Below are positions 10,371 through 22,243 of a stretch of 64,000 bases of DNA, one piece after another. The stretch spans positions 9,336 through 73,335 of the forward strand of contig MU270124.1 of assembly GCA_021432635.1 (NCBI GenBank), in the 5' to 3' direction. The notes beneath the pieces were generated by a model, which made no database searches, was not told the DNA's origin, and saw only the letters and a list, made by a program, of their open reading frames with translations. The first letter of the stretch is position 1, and every line of letters begins with the position of its first letter. The stretch is from Thozetella sp. PMI_491 (Eukaryota > Ascomycota > Sordariomycetes > Chaetosphaeriales > Chaetosphaeriaceae). A program made the position numbers and the translations under genes.

Positions 10371-10734
10371 ATAGGCTGCCCTGGTTATACTTTTTAATAT
10401 TATTAACTAGTTAAGTAATCCTTTCTAAACCCTTTGTAATTATTAGGCTTTCCTTTTTACTAATATATTATCTGTTTACCTTTTTTTTTTACTAGTGCTG
10501 TTATTACTCTTCTTTAAGCAGCTAGTTCTTATTAGCTAATAAAACAACTATACTTAAAGCCTTTTTATACCCCTTAATTAGCTGTTTTATAGATTATAAG
10601 ACTAGTAAGTATTTTAAGGGCTAGTATTAATATAGTTAATAAGTATAGTGTATAAGTTAGTATATATTATATAAGGTATTAGGTATAACTAGTTTAAGCT
10701 AGTTAGATAGTCTTAGTTAATTAAATAGCTATAG

Positions 10735-11165
10735 TGTTATAACACTAAGATCCTAAGGTCAATATTCTCAATACATAGGAGATTCTTTCCTAAGGTAGAA
10801 AGGGTAGAGACAAGCAAAGCATTAATTAACTAAGGGGTATAAAATCTAAAGCGTAAGCTAAGGTAGCTTAAATAGATTAATTACTAAAGAGTAAAGGCTA
10901 ACTAATCTATCTAGGTAGAAACTATAGTCTTATATACTAGGTAGCTCTTTATAGCTCACCTATTCTAAGAAGCGCTAGTGATCTAGCTCACCTAGTGATT
11001 TAAATCACTACTAAGCCTCTAAGAAGGTAATTCTTTCTTATTAGTAAAATATCTGTGTAGGTACTTAAAGCATCTATTAGGGGTTCTGCCCTTATTAATT
11101 ACTAGGCTTAAGTATTAAGCCTTATTAACAGTTATAAAAAGGTAGCTAATACTTTAGTTATAATA
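10735..11165 (-). repeat. LTR of Gypsy copy 1 (left)
   Basis: 431 bp from TGTTATAACACTAAG to about ATAATA. It pairs with 18026-18456 along its full length. It differs from the LTRs of Gypsy copy 2 in the middle third, which indicates a related but separate subfamily. Confidence 0.88.
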
Positions 11166-14100
11166 TAAGCTCTCCCTTTTATATTAATGTCTATAGTAAC
11201 CTATAAGTAGGCCCTAGCCCATATTTATTAATTAGTAGGTTACTATAATTTCTTTCCTTTTATATTATTATATCTTAATAAGATATCTAATCCCTTAGAA
11301 AAGTAAAAAACTATTTTAGGTAAAACTTATAAGTGTTATTATTTAGCTAAATATATTAAGTAGTATAGTATAAAAGCAGCTATGCCTTATATATATTGTT
11401 TTAATAAGGGGGTTAAGTATATTATATCGTTATAATCCTTAAAATATTTAAACTATATTTATCTAGGGAAACTATATAATAGTTCTCTAGTAAGGATAGT
11501 ATATAGGTTTAGTGTTTTATTATTTTATAGACTTTTAGCTAATAGGTATTTTTAGTTTTGTATAACATAGTAGAATTAAAGAAGATAGAGGAGGAGGAAG
11601 AGGAGATATAATATTATATGTCTAAGGCTTTAGCTAAGTTAGAGCAACTATATTAGTAAAAGCATCTTCTCTAGGCTAGGGGTAAGAAATTGTTTAACTG
11701 TGGGATAGTTAGTTTAAAGGAGGATAATACTAGGGAGATATCCTCTAAGTAGCATATAGTAGGTAAGGCTTAGTCCTTTAGGGCCCTTAAGGTAATTAAT
11801 TAAAAGGCAATAGGTTTTAACTTAGTGTTAGTCAATCAGGGTTTTAATGGTAAAACTACTAAACAAGTTCCTATAAGTTCTCTAAGTGTTTATTAGGTTC
11901 CTATATATTTTTACTAGTATTATATCCTATCTATTTAACTAGGTATTCTAATCTATCTTTAATATTATAAGAGTCTATAATATCTTTAACTTTATATTCT
12001 AATTACTTATCGACTTTTATATATTTATCTAGTCTAGTATTTTTTAATACTAGTTTAAGCAGTAAGATATAAAAAATTAAGTGTATCTATATTATTATAA
12101 GTAGTTTTAGTTTATAGGTAACTTTATTAGTTTATTTTTTAATCTAAAATAGTCCTAACTTTTTAAAGTCTAATTTATTACTTAGTTATATTGTTTTAAT
12201 ATTTCTTTATAAAAGGTAAACCTTATCTCTCTTTTAAAAGGTTAGTCCCTTTAACCTTTTCTAGTTAATATATTTACTTATTTTATTATAGACAAACTCT
12301 AGTTCTTTTTTTATAAGTTTATATAAGGTTTTTAATTCTTTAACTCTTAATCCTACTCTTAGATTCTCCTTTAAGTTAAAAGAGGTTTAATAAACTTCTA
12401 GTTTAAAACTATAGTTAGTAAAAAATAGGGATATCTTAATAGATTCTTATCTGGCGTTATTATAGGTAAATTAGGCAATTAATAGTAATTATACCCAATT
12501 ATTTTATTTATAGTTGATATAATAATATAGAGATTATTTTATAGTCTAGTTAAGTCTTTCTATTTACCTATCAGACTAAGGGTAATAGGCTGTTAATAGT
12601 TAGTGTTTAGTTTTAAGTTAAGCTATAAAGGCTTTTTAAAAGTTTAAGGTAAATAATTTGTCTTTATTATTAACTAGCTTGTCTAGTAGTTTATAGTTTA
12701 TAATAATATTTTTTATAAATATATAAGCTAGTTCTTTAGTATTACTAGCTTCTTTATACAGGATAAAGTAGCTATATTTAATAAGTCTATCAGTAATTAC
12801 TAGGATATTATTAAAAGATACTCTAGTTAAAAGTTTCTTTAAAAGTAGTAGTTTTATAATAAAGTCTAGAAAAACTAAGCTCTATAACTTTTTAGGGATT
12901 AAAAAGGGTTATAATTCTCTATAGATTTTATACTGATTTACTTTGCTTTTATTATATTTATCATACTCTTTAATTACTTTTTCTATAACTTTTTTAGCTC
13001 CTAGGAAGTTATAGGTATAACATAGTTATTCTAAAGTCTTAATAACTCCTTAGTATTTATAGGGGAGGATTTTATATATTTCTTTTACTAGGTTTTATTA
13101 TAAGGTGTTAAAGATATAGATTTTCCTATAAAATCAATAAACTCTATTTTTCTTTTCTATATTTTTACCAAGGTTATTTTATATAAAGTCTATAAAGTCT
13201 TAATTATTAAAAACTTCCTTAATCTTATTAGTTTAATTAGGGTCTAAAAGGATTTAAAAGGCAGTGTTTAGCTCTTAGGAAGCCTAGCCTAAACTTTTAT
13301 CTTCTAAGACTATTAAAATACTTTATATATAAGGTTCTAATTCTTATATATAATCTTTTTTTTAGCTAAAAGTATTTACCCTAGTATTTTCTAATCCCTT
13401 TTTATATATAATTTTAAAATTAAATTTAGAGAGGAACTCTATCTATTTAATTTATTATTTATTAAGTTCCTTATTAATTATAAAATAGGTAAGGTTTTTA
13501 TAGTTTATATAAATAATAACTTAATATTATACTTTATAAAGATAAACCTTTTATTCTTTAAGGGCTTTAATAATAGCTATTAGTTCTTTATTATATATCT
13601 AATAATTAATTTCTACTCCTTTAAGTTTTTTTAAAAAGAAGGCAACTAGGTATAATAGTCCTTCCTTATTATATTATCTAAGTTATCCTCTTATTATAAA
13701 GTCTAAGGAGTTAGTTTTAACTTTATATAGTCTTACTAAGTCTAGAAGTATAAGTATAGGTTTATTTAGGATCTATAACTTAATAGCTTTAAAGGCTTTA
13801 CTAGCTTAATTAATTTACTTAAACTTAGTCTCTTTATAAGTAAGCTTTATAAGTAGTAGGGTAAGCTTATTATAACTTTTTATAAAGTAGTAATAATAAT
13901 TAGTAAATCTAAGGAAAGCTTATACTTCTTTTACTATTTTAAATAGTAGCTAGTCTTATACTACTACTACTTTCTTAGGGTTTATTCTAATAAATCTAAG
14001 AGTAATCTTAAATCTTAGGAAGATAGTTTCCTAGGTGTAAAACTTACTCTTCTCTAGTTTTACTAGGAGTTTAATATCTTTTAAAGCTTATAATATAGTA

Positions 14101-17100
14101 TAAATATATTATCTATATTTTATTTTATTTTTAAAGTAGATAAGGATATTATCTAAGTAGATAATATAAAATCTATTAATATAAGGTTATAAGATATAGT
14201 TAATTATAACTTAAAATATAACTAGAGTATTTTATAGTCTAAAAGGTATAACTAGGTATTTATAGTGTTTATACTTAGTCCTAATTATTATTTTTTATTC
14301 TTCTCCTTTTATTACTTAAATTAAATTATAAGCTCCTTTAAAATTAAGATATATTATTACTATAGCTTTTATTAGTTAGTTTTATAGTTTAAATATTAAA
14401 GGTAGTAGTCCTTTATTAAAGATAGTAATACTATTAAGTTATTAATAGTTAATATATAGTCTTTATTTCTTAATTCTATCCTTGTTTTTCTTTAATATAA
14501 ATAGGATTAGGTATTCTACTAATAAATTTAACAGTTATATATAACCTTTCTCTAAGTTTTTATTAAGGTATTATTATAAGGCTATAAGTTTCTCCTTGTC
14601 TAATCTATAGATTTTATATAGCTTTAATTATTCTCTTAGTTTAATTAATATATAATAGTTAAACTAATCATATTCTAATAACTTTATGTTTAATATTCTT
14701 TTAAATAATTTATTATACTTTTAATATTTTTTTAATATCTTGTTTAAGGTTCTTATTATAAATACTTTAGTAATTATTAATATCTTAAAAGTCTTTTCTA
14801 TAAGCTTATTTAAGGATCTTATATAAGTTATACTAAAGGCTAAATCTCTTTAAACGTCTTTAGTTTCTTTTTCTAAGATTAGTTAGGTATATTTTTTAAG
14901 CACTAGTCTAAAAAATATCTAGCTAGTTATTTAGTTAATTCTTAGGTTATTCTTTTATAATTATAATATCCTTAGAATTAAGTAGTATAGTTTAATTTTT
15001 ATAATATTAAAGGTTACTTTTTTATTATATATATTATAAGCTAATATTAAAAGGGGTATAGTCTTTATTATAATATCTCTCTTTTTATATTAAGCTAGTT
15101 CTCCTTTTATAATATATAAGTAATATATAAATTCTTTTTTATTTTAAGGTAGTTATAGTTAGTTAATAACTTTTAATAATATATAGTTTCCTTAAGATCT
15201 ACTATTAATTACTATAGTAATACTATATTAGTTATTAATAATAAAAACATAGGTAAATAGTCTTAGGTTTAAGCTAGTAGCTATTATAAAAGTCTTTATC
15301 TCTAAGTCATCCTATTAACTCTTTACAGGTAATATCTATTGTTTTTTATCTAGTCTTATCCTAAGGTTAGCTATAAGTATTAGCCTCTATCTATAAGTTA
15401 TAATTTATATTATATAGGGTCTTTAGGCTAAAGCTTAAATCCTATATTAATAAATTATTTTTATATATATTCTACAGCTTTAATTTATTCTTTTATAGTT
15501 TTTATTTATAAGTTAATAAGGTCTTCTCTTATAAGAGTATATCCTTATATTTTTCCTTAATATTATTATATAGTTTTTTCTAAGTAATAGTATAAATATA
15601 TTACTAAAGTATATTATATTATATTTAGCTTGTTTTTATAATATATTAAAAACTAAGGGTTTAGCCTAAAGGTAACCCATCTATTATATTAGTCTTTTAC
15701 TTCCTAATACTTTATTTCTTCTTATAGGTATAGGTTGTTAATTTACTATATCTTATACTTAATAGAGAAGAAATTATACTTTAGTTTATCTATAATATAT
15801 ACTTTATATAGTATAATATATTATATTTAAATAATTTCTTTATAGTGTTTATACTAGGGGCTTATTTAAGGGTTATCTTAATAATTTAATTATTAGTTAT
15901 TTTTTAAAGAGTTATAGTATAAAACTCTATCTATAAAAAATAATATATATTCCCCTCCTAAGATTAAGTTAAGTCTAATCCCTAGGTATTCTTAAATTAT
16001 AAATAAGGGTATATCATATAATTTCTTTATTAGCTCTTCTTTAATTTCTAATAGGCTATTAAATTCTTCTCCTTATTACCTAGGTATATAAAAGGTAAGT
16101 TATTTATTACTTCTTTTATAGATATAGGTCTTAATAGAGAAGCTGTTTAACTATATCTTCTAGGCTTTTTAATTATTATAATATATTATTATAAGGTATT
16201 ATTTAAGGTAGTCTAATTATTTAGATATAAGTGTTAGAATATCTAGTTATAAGAGTTTCTCTAGTTATTATTTACTAGTAGATTCCTATCTTATATATAA
16301 GGTATTATCTTTAATATATATGTTATATCTAGGGTTATTTAAGTTTAAGAATTAATATTTCTTCTTATTTTTAAAGTAGTTATTATATACTTTTTATAGC
16401 TAATAATTTAATCTATTATCTTAATTTTTTATATATTTTAGGGGTAGTAATATATAAAAGAGTAGGTACTTTTTATAATAAGTATATATTATTATTTCTC
16501 CTTATTCTTAAATATAATAGACTTTTTTACTTTAGTATTTTAGGTAGGCCTTAGCTTTATCTGTTTTATATAATCTGTTTAGTTTATAGTATATAATTAG
16601 CTTTAGTCTTTATATAGTTAGGGTTATACTATTTTTAACTAATAATAATAAGTAGTTTACTTTTACTATTATTTTAGGGTATAGTATAACTTCCCTAGTT
16701 ATTAGTTTATTTAAGGCTATATATTAATCTAAAAATAGTCCTTTTATTAGTATTATAGTATAGGTATTATTAAAATTTATAATATTATAGACTAGGTTGT
16801 TTTATGTAGTTATACTTAGGGTTTAAACTAGCTTATATTATACTAGGTTAACTAACTACTTTTTAAGTATTAGTTTTTAGCTTATCTTCTTTAGTTATTT
16901 ATAAGTATTAATATAATATCTCTTTTTCTAGTAGTTATAACACTTAACATCTTTTAAGTCTTATTTTAGTTTCTATTATATTATATTTAAGTCTATAAGT
17001 CTTAAATATATCTTATATACTATAGTTTAATAGTTTTAGTATTAATTAATAAAATACTTAGACTAGTTATATTATTAAGGCTTTCTAATATTAGCTTATT

Positions 17101-18025
17101 ATCTTAATTCTTATTACTATCTTTTTATCCTTTATTTATATAGTCAGTTATTAATATAGGTTATTATTTCTATATATAATAAAAAATCTTTTAAGGTATT
17201 AAGTTTTAAGATTTTATCTTTAACTTTACTTTTAAGTCCTTAATAAAATAAAAACTTCTTAGTTTTATTTATATAGTTAAGAAGTAAATAAAGTTATTAA
17301 AAATCTATTATATATTAAACTATTAATCCTTTCTATTTAAGTTAATACAAGTCTTATTTCTACTAATACTTCTTATTAAGTTTCTAGAATAATAACCTTA
17401 GGGTATATTTATATCTTATATAAGATATAAATATATTTTAAGTTTCTAGGTATAATATATAAGTAAGTCCTTTCTTAAAGAATTCTATAAGGTAAGGTTT
17501 AAACTAAGCTAGTACTTTTTCTTTAAGGAATAAAGTAATATATACTACTTTTTTAGCCTTATTTTTAAAGCTATTAATATAAAAGTAGTAATAAGCTCCT
17601 ACTTAGGCTAGATAGCTTTTTAAGAGTCTAAAAGTATTATTAAAAGTCTAAGATAGGTTAAGCTTAAGTTTCTTATATCTAATAATAAAGGTCTTAATAA
17701 TATTAGTAATAGTATATAATATATTAACTTTATCAATAAGTTTTAAGACTTAGTATACTTTATTATAAACTTCTTTTAGGATTTTTATTATTTTATTAAA
17801 ATTATTTTTAAGCTTTTTATAGGTATAGTTAATATTATCTCTACTATCTTCTCCTATATCCTTTATTTCTTAGTTAAGGCTATACTAAATAGGGGCTTTA
17901 TCTTTTCCTTTTTTAAACTTACTAGAGTTATAACTACTAGTAAACAAAATATTCTTACTAAACATATTAATTATAAAATATTATTAATTATACTTATCTT
18001 ATCCTTTAAAAAAAAGTAATTAATA

Positions 18026-18456
18026 TATTATAACACTAAGATCTTAAGGTTAATATTCTTAATATATAAGAGATTCTTTCCTAAGGTAAAAAGGGTAAAG
18101 ACAAGTAGAGTATTAATTAACTAAGAAGTATAAAATCTAAAGTGTAAGCTAAGATAGTTTAAATAGATTAATTACTAAAGAGTAAAGGCTAACTAATTTA
18201 TCTAAGTAAAGACTATAGTCTTATATATTAAATAATTCTTTATAGCTCACTTATTCTAAGAAGCACTAGTAATCTAGCTTACCTAGTAATTTAGATCACT
18301 ACTAAGCCTCTAAGGAGGTAATCCTTTCTTATTAATAAAATATCTATATAAGTGCTTAAAGCATCTATTAAGGGTTCTGCCCTTATTAACCGCTAGGCCT
18401 AAGTGCTAGGCCTTATTAGTAGTTACAGGGAGGTGGCTAATACCTTAGTCATAATA
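18026..18456 (-). repeat. LTR of Gypsy copy 1 (right)
   Basis: 431 bp, the partner of 10735-11165, ending TTAGTCATAATA before the flanking duplication. Moderately to strongly AT-converted, with a less affected patch near 18,370-18,450. Confidence 0.88.
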
Positions 18457-18639
18457 TATAACTAGCTAACTAGCTCACTAGCTTAAGCTAGCTTAAGTTA
18501 TAACTAGTTAGATAAAGATAGATTATTAAATAGCTCTAGCTAGCTAACTAGCCTTAGTTAGTTAGATAGCCCTAACTAACTAGCTAGTTTAAGCTGGTTA
18601 GATAGCTCTAGCTAATTAAATAGCCTTAATTAGCTGGCT

Positions 18640-19390
18640 AGTTATATATAGCTCTAAGTTATCTATATAGTAAGCCTACTTATAATATAATTAAGATCTA
18701 AGGGCTATAAGCTAGCTTTAGTAAAGCTATCCTATATATTTACTATAAAAAGAGCTTATTATTAAGCCTAGATATATAAGGTTAGGAAATTAATTTTATT
18801 AATATATTAAGCCTTAATAAAGGCTTATTTTTAAACTAGCCCCTTATAGATTAATTTTATAGGGGTAAAATAGCCTATATTAAGTAGTTAAAGGAGGTAT
18901 AAGGAATAAGATAGTATTAAAAGGGCTATAATTTTATAGTTATAGTAATACTAGTTAAACTTAGGTATAATATAGTTATTATAGCTATTTAATATTAGGA
19001 GCTAATACTAATTAATTATATAATACTTTATATAAGGATTAAAGATCTTATAAAGCTAGTAAAGGGTATAGTTATTAATAGTCTAGCTCTTTTTACTAAT
19101 ATCTACCTATTAATCCTCTAGTATATTATATTAATACTAGGCTTTTTAATAAAGCTTTTTAAAGAGGATAATCTTTAAAGGTATAGCCTAGCTAGTATAA
19201 TTTATATATTTAATTATTATAGCTTAATCTTAATTATTAGGCTAGGCTATTATTAGCTTCCCTTTTTAATTAGAGTATATAAGGACCCTTACTATATAAG
19301 TTACACTAAGGAGAAAGTTAGTCTTATTAAAGTTATAGATATCTTTTTTTATAATATTATATATAGTAATAGCTTTTTTTATATATTTAA
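18640..19390 (-). pseudogene. Fot1/pogo DDE transposase relic, left copy
   Basis: This is the mirror image of the relic at 20440-21190. On the minus strand the first catalytic block (DIYNF-like) lies near 19,320-19,345, and the C-terminal block (INKINFLTL-like) near 18,750-18,800. Very many C-to-T and G-to-A changes create stops throughout, so it is not functional. It reads outward from the centre of the palindrome. Confidence 0.7.
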
Positions 19391-19843
19391 ACTATATATA
19401 GATTAATAAGGGGTCTTTATATAAAGCTTATTAATAGTTATAATACTATAAATATTAAGCTTAAAGGGCTAGCTAGTAAGCTATAAAATAGTTAACCTAG
19501 TTAATACCTATTAACTAACCCCCTTATTACTTAAGCAATAGGTTAGTTATATAATATATATAAACTATTAAGGGGGCTATTTTATACTTATCTATAGATA
19601 AAATCTATTTTTTTAACGCTTATTTTTTAGTTATAAAAAGCTTTTAATTTATAGTCTAGACTATAGCTTATATTTCCTTACCCTTAAGGTATTACTATAG
19701 GATAGTATAGCTTATACTATATATAGCTACTACTATTTATATATAGGTAAAAACAGCTTTTTTATAGTCTTAAATAACTAGCTTAAGCTACTCTTTAACT
19801 AGAAATAATTAGTTAGTTATTTAGTATATAGGGTGGATTATAG

Positions 19844-19981
19844 TAGTTGTTATAGTATAGTAGAACATATGTAAAACATATATATAAGGTAATATAATCT
19901 ACTACCTAGTAATCCACACTACTTTATAGTTTATACCTTATATATATATTCTACATGTGTTTTACTATACTATAATAACTA
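19844..19981. repeat. Centre of the giant palindrome
   Basis: A ~138-bp core between the inner ends of the two Fot1 copies. Its flanks are themselves inverted (TTATAGTATAGTAGAACAT on the left against ATGTGTTTTACTATACTATAA on the right). They enclose ~42 bp reading ATAATCTACTACCTAGTAATCC and then ACACTACTTTATAGTTTAT. That unit matches the extra end unit at 9830-9873 at the outer left terminus. Confidence 0.7.
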
Positions 19982-20439
19982 TTATAATCTACCCTATATA
20001 TTAAATAACTAACTAATTACTTCTAGTTAAAGAGTAGTTTAAACTAACTATTTAAGACTATAAAAAAGCTGTTTTTACTTATATATAAGTAATAGCAGCT
20101 ATATATAGTATAAGTTATACTATCCTATAATAATACCTTAAGGGTAGGGGAATATAAGCTATAACTTAGACTATAAACTAAAAGCTTTTTATAGCTAAGG
20201 AGTAAGTGTTAAAAAAATAGATTTTATTTATAGATAAGTATAGAATAGCCCCCTTAATAGCTTATATATATTATATAGCTAACCTACTGTTTAAGTAATA
20301 AGGGGGCTAGCTAGTAAGTATTAACTAGGTTAACTATTTTATAGCTTATTAGCCAGCCCTTTAAGCTTAATATTTATAGTGTTATAACTACTAGCAAGCT
20401 TTATATAAGGACCCCTTATTAATCTATATATAGTTTAAG

Positions 20440-21190
20440 TATATAAGAAAGGCTATTATTATATATAGTATTATAAAAGAAGATATTTATAACTTTAATA
20501 AGACTAGCTTCCTCCTTAGTATAGCTTATATAATAAGGGTTTTTACATGCTTTAACTAAAAAGAGAAGCTAATAATAGCTTAGCCTAACAACTAAGATTA
20601 AGCTATAATAATTAAGTATATAAACTATACTAGCTAAGCTATACCCTTAAAAACTATCCTCTTTAAAAAGCTTTACTAAGAAGCTTAGTATTAATATAAT
20701 ATACTAAAAGATTAGTAGATAGGCATTAGTAAAAAGGGTTAAACTACTAATAACTATACCCTTTACTAGCTTTATAAGATCTTTAATCCTTATATAAAGC
20801 ACTATATAATTGATTAGTATCAGCTCTTAATACTAGATAGCTATAACAGCTATGTTACGCCTAAGTTTAACTAGTATTGCTACAACTATAAGATTATAGC
20901 CCTTTTAATACTACTCTATTCCTTATACCTTTTCTAGTTACTTAATATAAGTTATTTTACCCCTATAAAATCAATCTATAAGGGGCTAGTCTAGGAATAA
21001 GCCTTTATTAAGGCTTAATATATTAATAAAATTAATTTCCTAACCTTATATATCTAAGCTTAATAACAAGCTTTTTCTATAGTAAATATATAAGGTAGTT
21101 TTATTAAGGCTAACTTATAGCCTTTAGATCTTAATTATATTATAAATAAGCTTATTATATAGATAGCTTAAGGCTATATATAGCTAGCTA
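20440..21190 (+). pseudogene. Fot1/pogo DDE transposase relic, right copy
   Basis: Reading through stops on the plus strand gives recognisable pogo-family order. At about 20,482 DIYNFNKTSF aligns with the canonical first-Asp block (NFDETGF). At about 20,825-20,870 LLILDSYNSYVTPKF aligns with the second-Asp block (LDGHSSH type). At about 20,930-20,980 the C-terminal block before FTPIKSIYKGL aligns with LLQPLDVGCF. INKINFLTL follows near 21,030. TGG/CAG/CAA-to-stop and His-to-Tyr differences are what RIP predicts. The product cannot be made. The assignment rests on block order and family knowledge, not on a search. Confidence 0.75.
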
Positions 21191-21821
21191 GCTAACTAAG
21201 GCTATTTAACTAGTTAGAACTATTTAATTAACTTAAGCTAACTAGCTAACTAAAGCTATTTAATTAGTTAAAGCTAGCTAGCTAGCTAAGGCTATTTAAT
21301 AATCTATCTCTATTTAACTAGCTATAGCTTAAGCTAGTTTAAGTTAATAAGCTAACTAACTAGTTATAGCTATTTAACTAGTTAGAACTATCTGATTAAC
21401 TTAAGCTAGTTATACCTAACACTTTATATAATATATACTAGTTTATATGTTATACCTATTAACTATATTAATACTAGCCCTTAAAACACTTACTAGTCTT
21501 ATAATCTATAAAACAGCTAATTAAAAGGTATAAAAAAGCTTTAAGTATAACTGTTTTACTAGCTGATAAGAACTAGCTGTTTAAAAAGGAGTAATAACAG
21601 TACTAGTAAAAAAAAGAGGCAGGCAGACAATATATTAGCAGAGGGGGAAGCCTAATAATTATAAAGGGTTTAAAAAGGATTACTTAGCTAGCTAGTAACG
21701 CTGGAAAGTATAGCTAGGGCAGCCTATATAACTAACCTAGCTATACTAGTTATACTAACTATACTAGCTATACTAGTTATACTAGCTAGCTTAAGCTAAC
21801 TAGCTAGCTAAAGCTATCTAA

Positions 21822-22243
21822 TGTTATAATATTAAGATCCTAAGGTTAATATTTTTAATATATAGGGGATTCTTTCCTAAGGTAGGGAGGGTAGAGATAA
21901 GTAGAGTATTAATTAACTAAGGGGTATAAAATCTAAAGTATAAGCTAAGGTAGCTTAAATAGATTAATTACTAAAGAGTAAAGGCTAACTAATCTATCTA
22001 GGTAAAGACTAAGGTCTTATATACTAGGTTGCTTTTTATAGCTTATTAGGCTTATTATAGTGATCTAAGTAATCTAGAGCGCTAGGCTTATTATAGTGAT
22101 CTAAGTAATCCTTCCTAATTAGCTAAGCATTTATATAGATGCCTAAGGTATTTATTAAGGGTTTTGCCTTTATTAACTACTAGCTTAAAGCACTAGGCCT
22201 TATTAGCAGTTATAAGGAGGTAGCTAATACCTTGATTATAATA
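21822..22243 (-). repeat. LTR of Gypsy copy 2 (left, AT-converted)
   Basis: 422 bp, the partner of 29147-29568. Strongly AT-converted along its whole length, in contrast to the right LTR. It contains the internal tandem block (GTGATCTAAGTAATC-like, twice) that marks this subfamily. Confidence 0.87.

Larger units (their letters stand above)
10735..18456 (-). mobile_element. Gypsy LTR retroelement, copy 1 (decayed fossil)
   Basis: It is bounded by two 431-bp LTRs that begin TGTTA and end near TAACA, with 5-bp target duplications that still match apart from RIP-type decay. The coding strand is minus: a Gypsy-type reverse transcriptase box (the YLDD region) lies at about 14,138-14,170, with integrase expected towards 12-13 kb and gag towards 16.5-17.9 kb. 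The element is broken throughout by very many RIP-type changes and has no usable reading frames. It sits inside the left Fot1 copy, so it is younger than that copy. RIP makes an LTR-divergence age unreliable. Confidence 0.88.
9827..19843 (-). mobile_element. Fot1/pogo-type (Tc1-mariner) transposon, left copy, split by a Gypsy insertion
   Basis: The outer end starts ACGTAATC directly after a TA dinucleotide at 9825-9826, the TA target duplication of Tc1-mariner elements. The ACGTAATC terminus resembles the Tan1/Vader-type Fot1 ends of Aspergillus. The inner end is read as GGTGGATTATAG followed by TA at 19844-19845. After removing the Gypsy element (10735-18456) about 2.3 kb remain: an outer part of 908 bp rich in GCTAGCT-type subterminal repeats, and an inner part with a decayed DDE transposase on the minus strand. 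The copy is the mirror image of 19982-29980. It is AT-converted throughout except near the outer end. The inner boundary is good to within about 10 bp. Confidence 0.75.
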
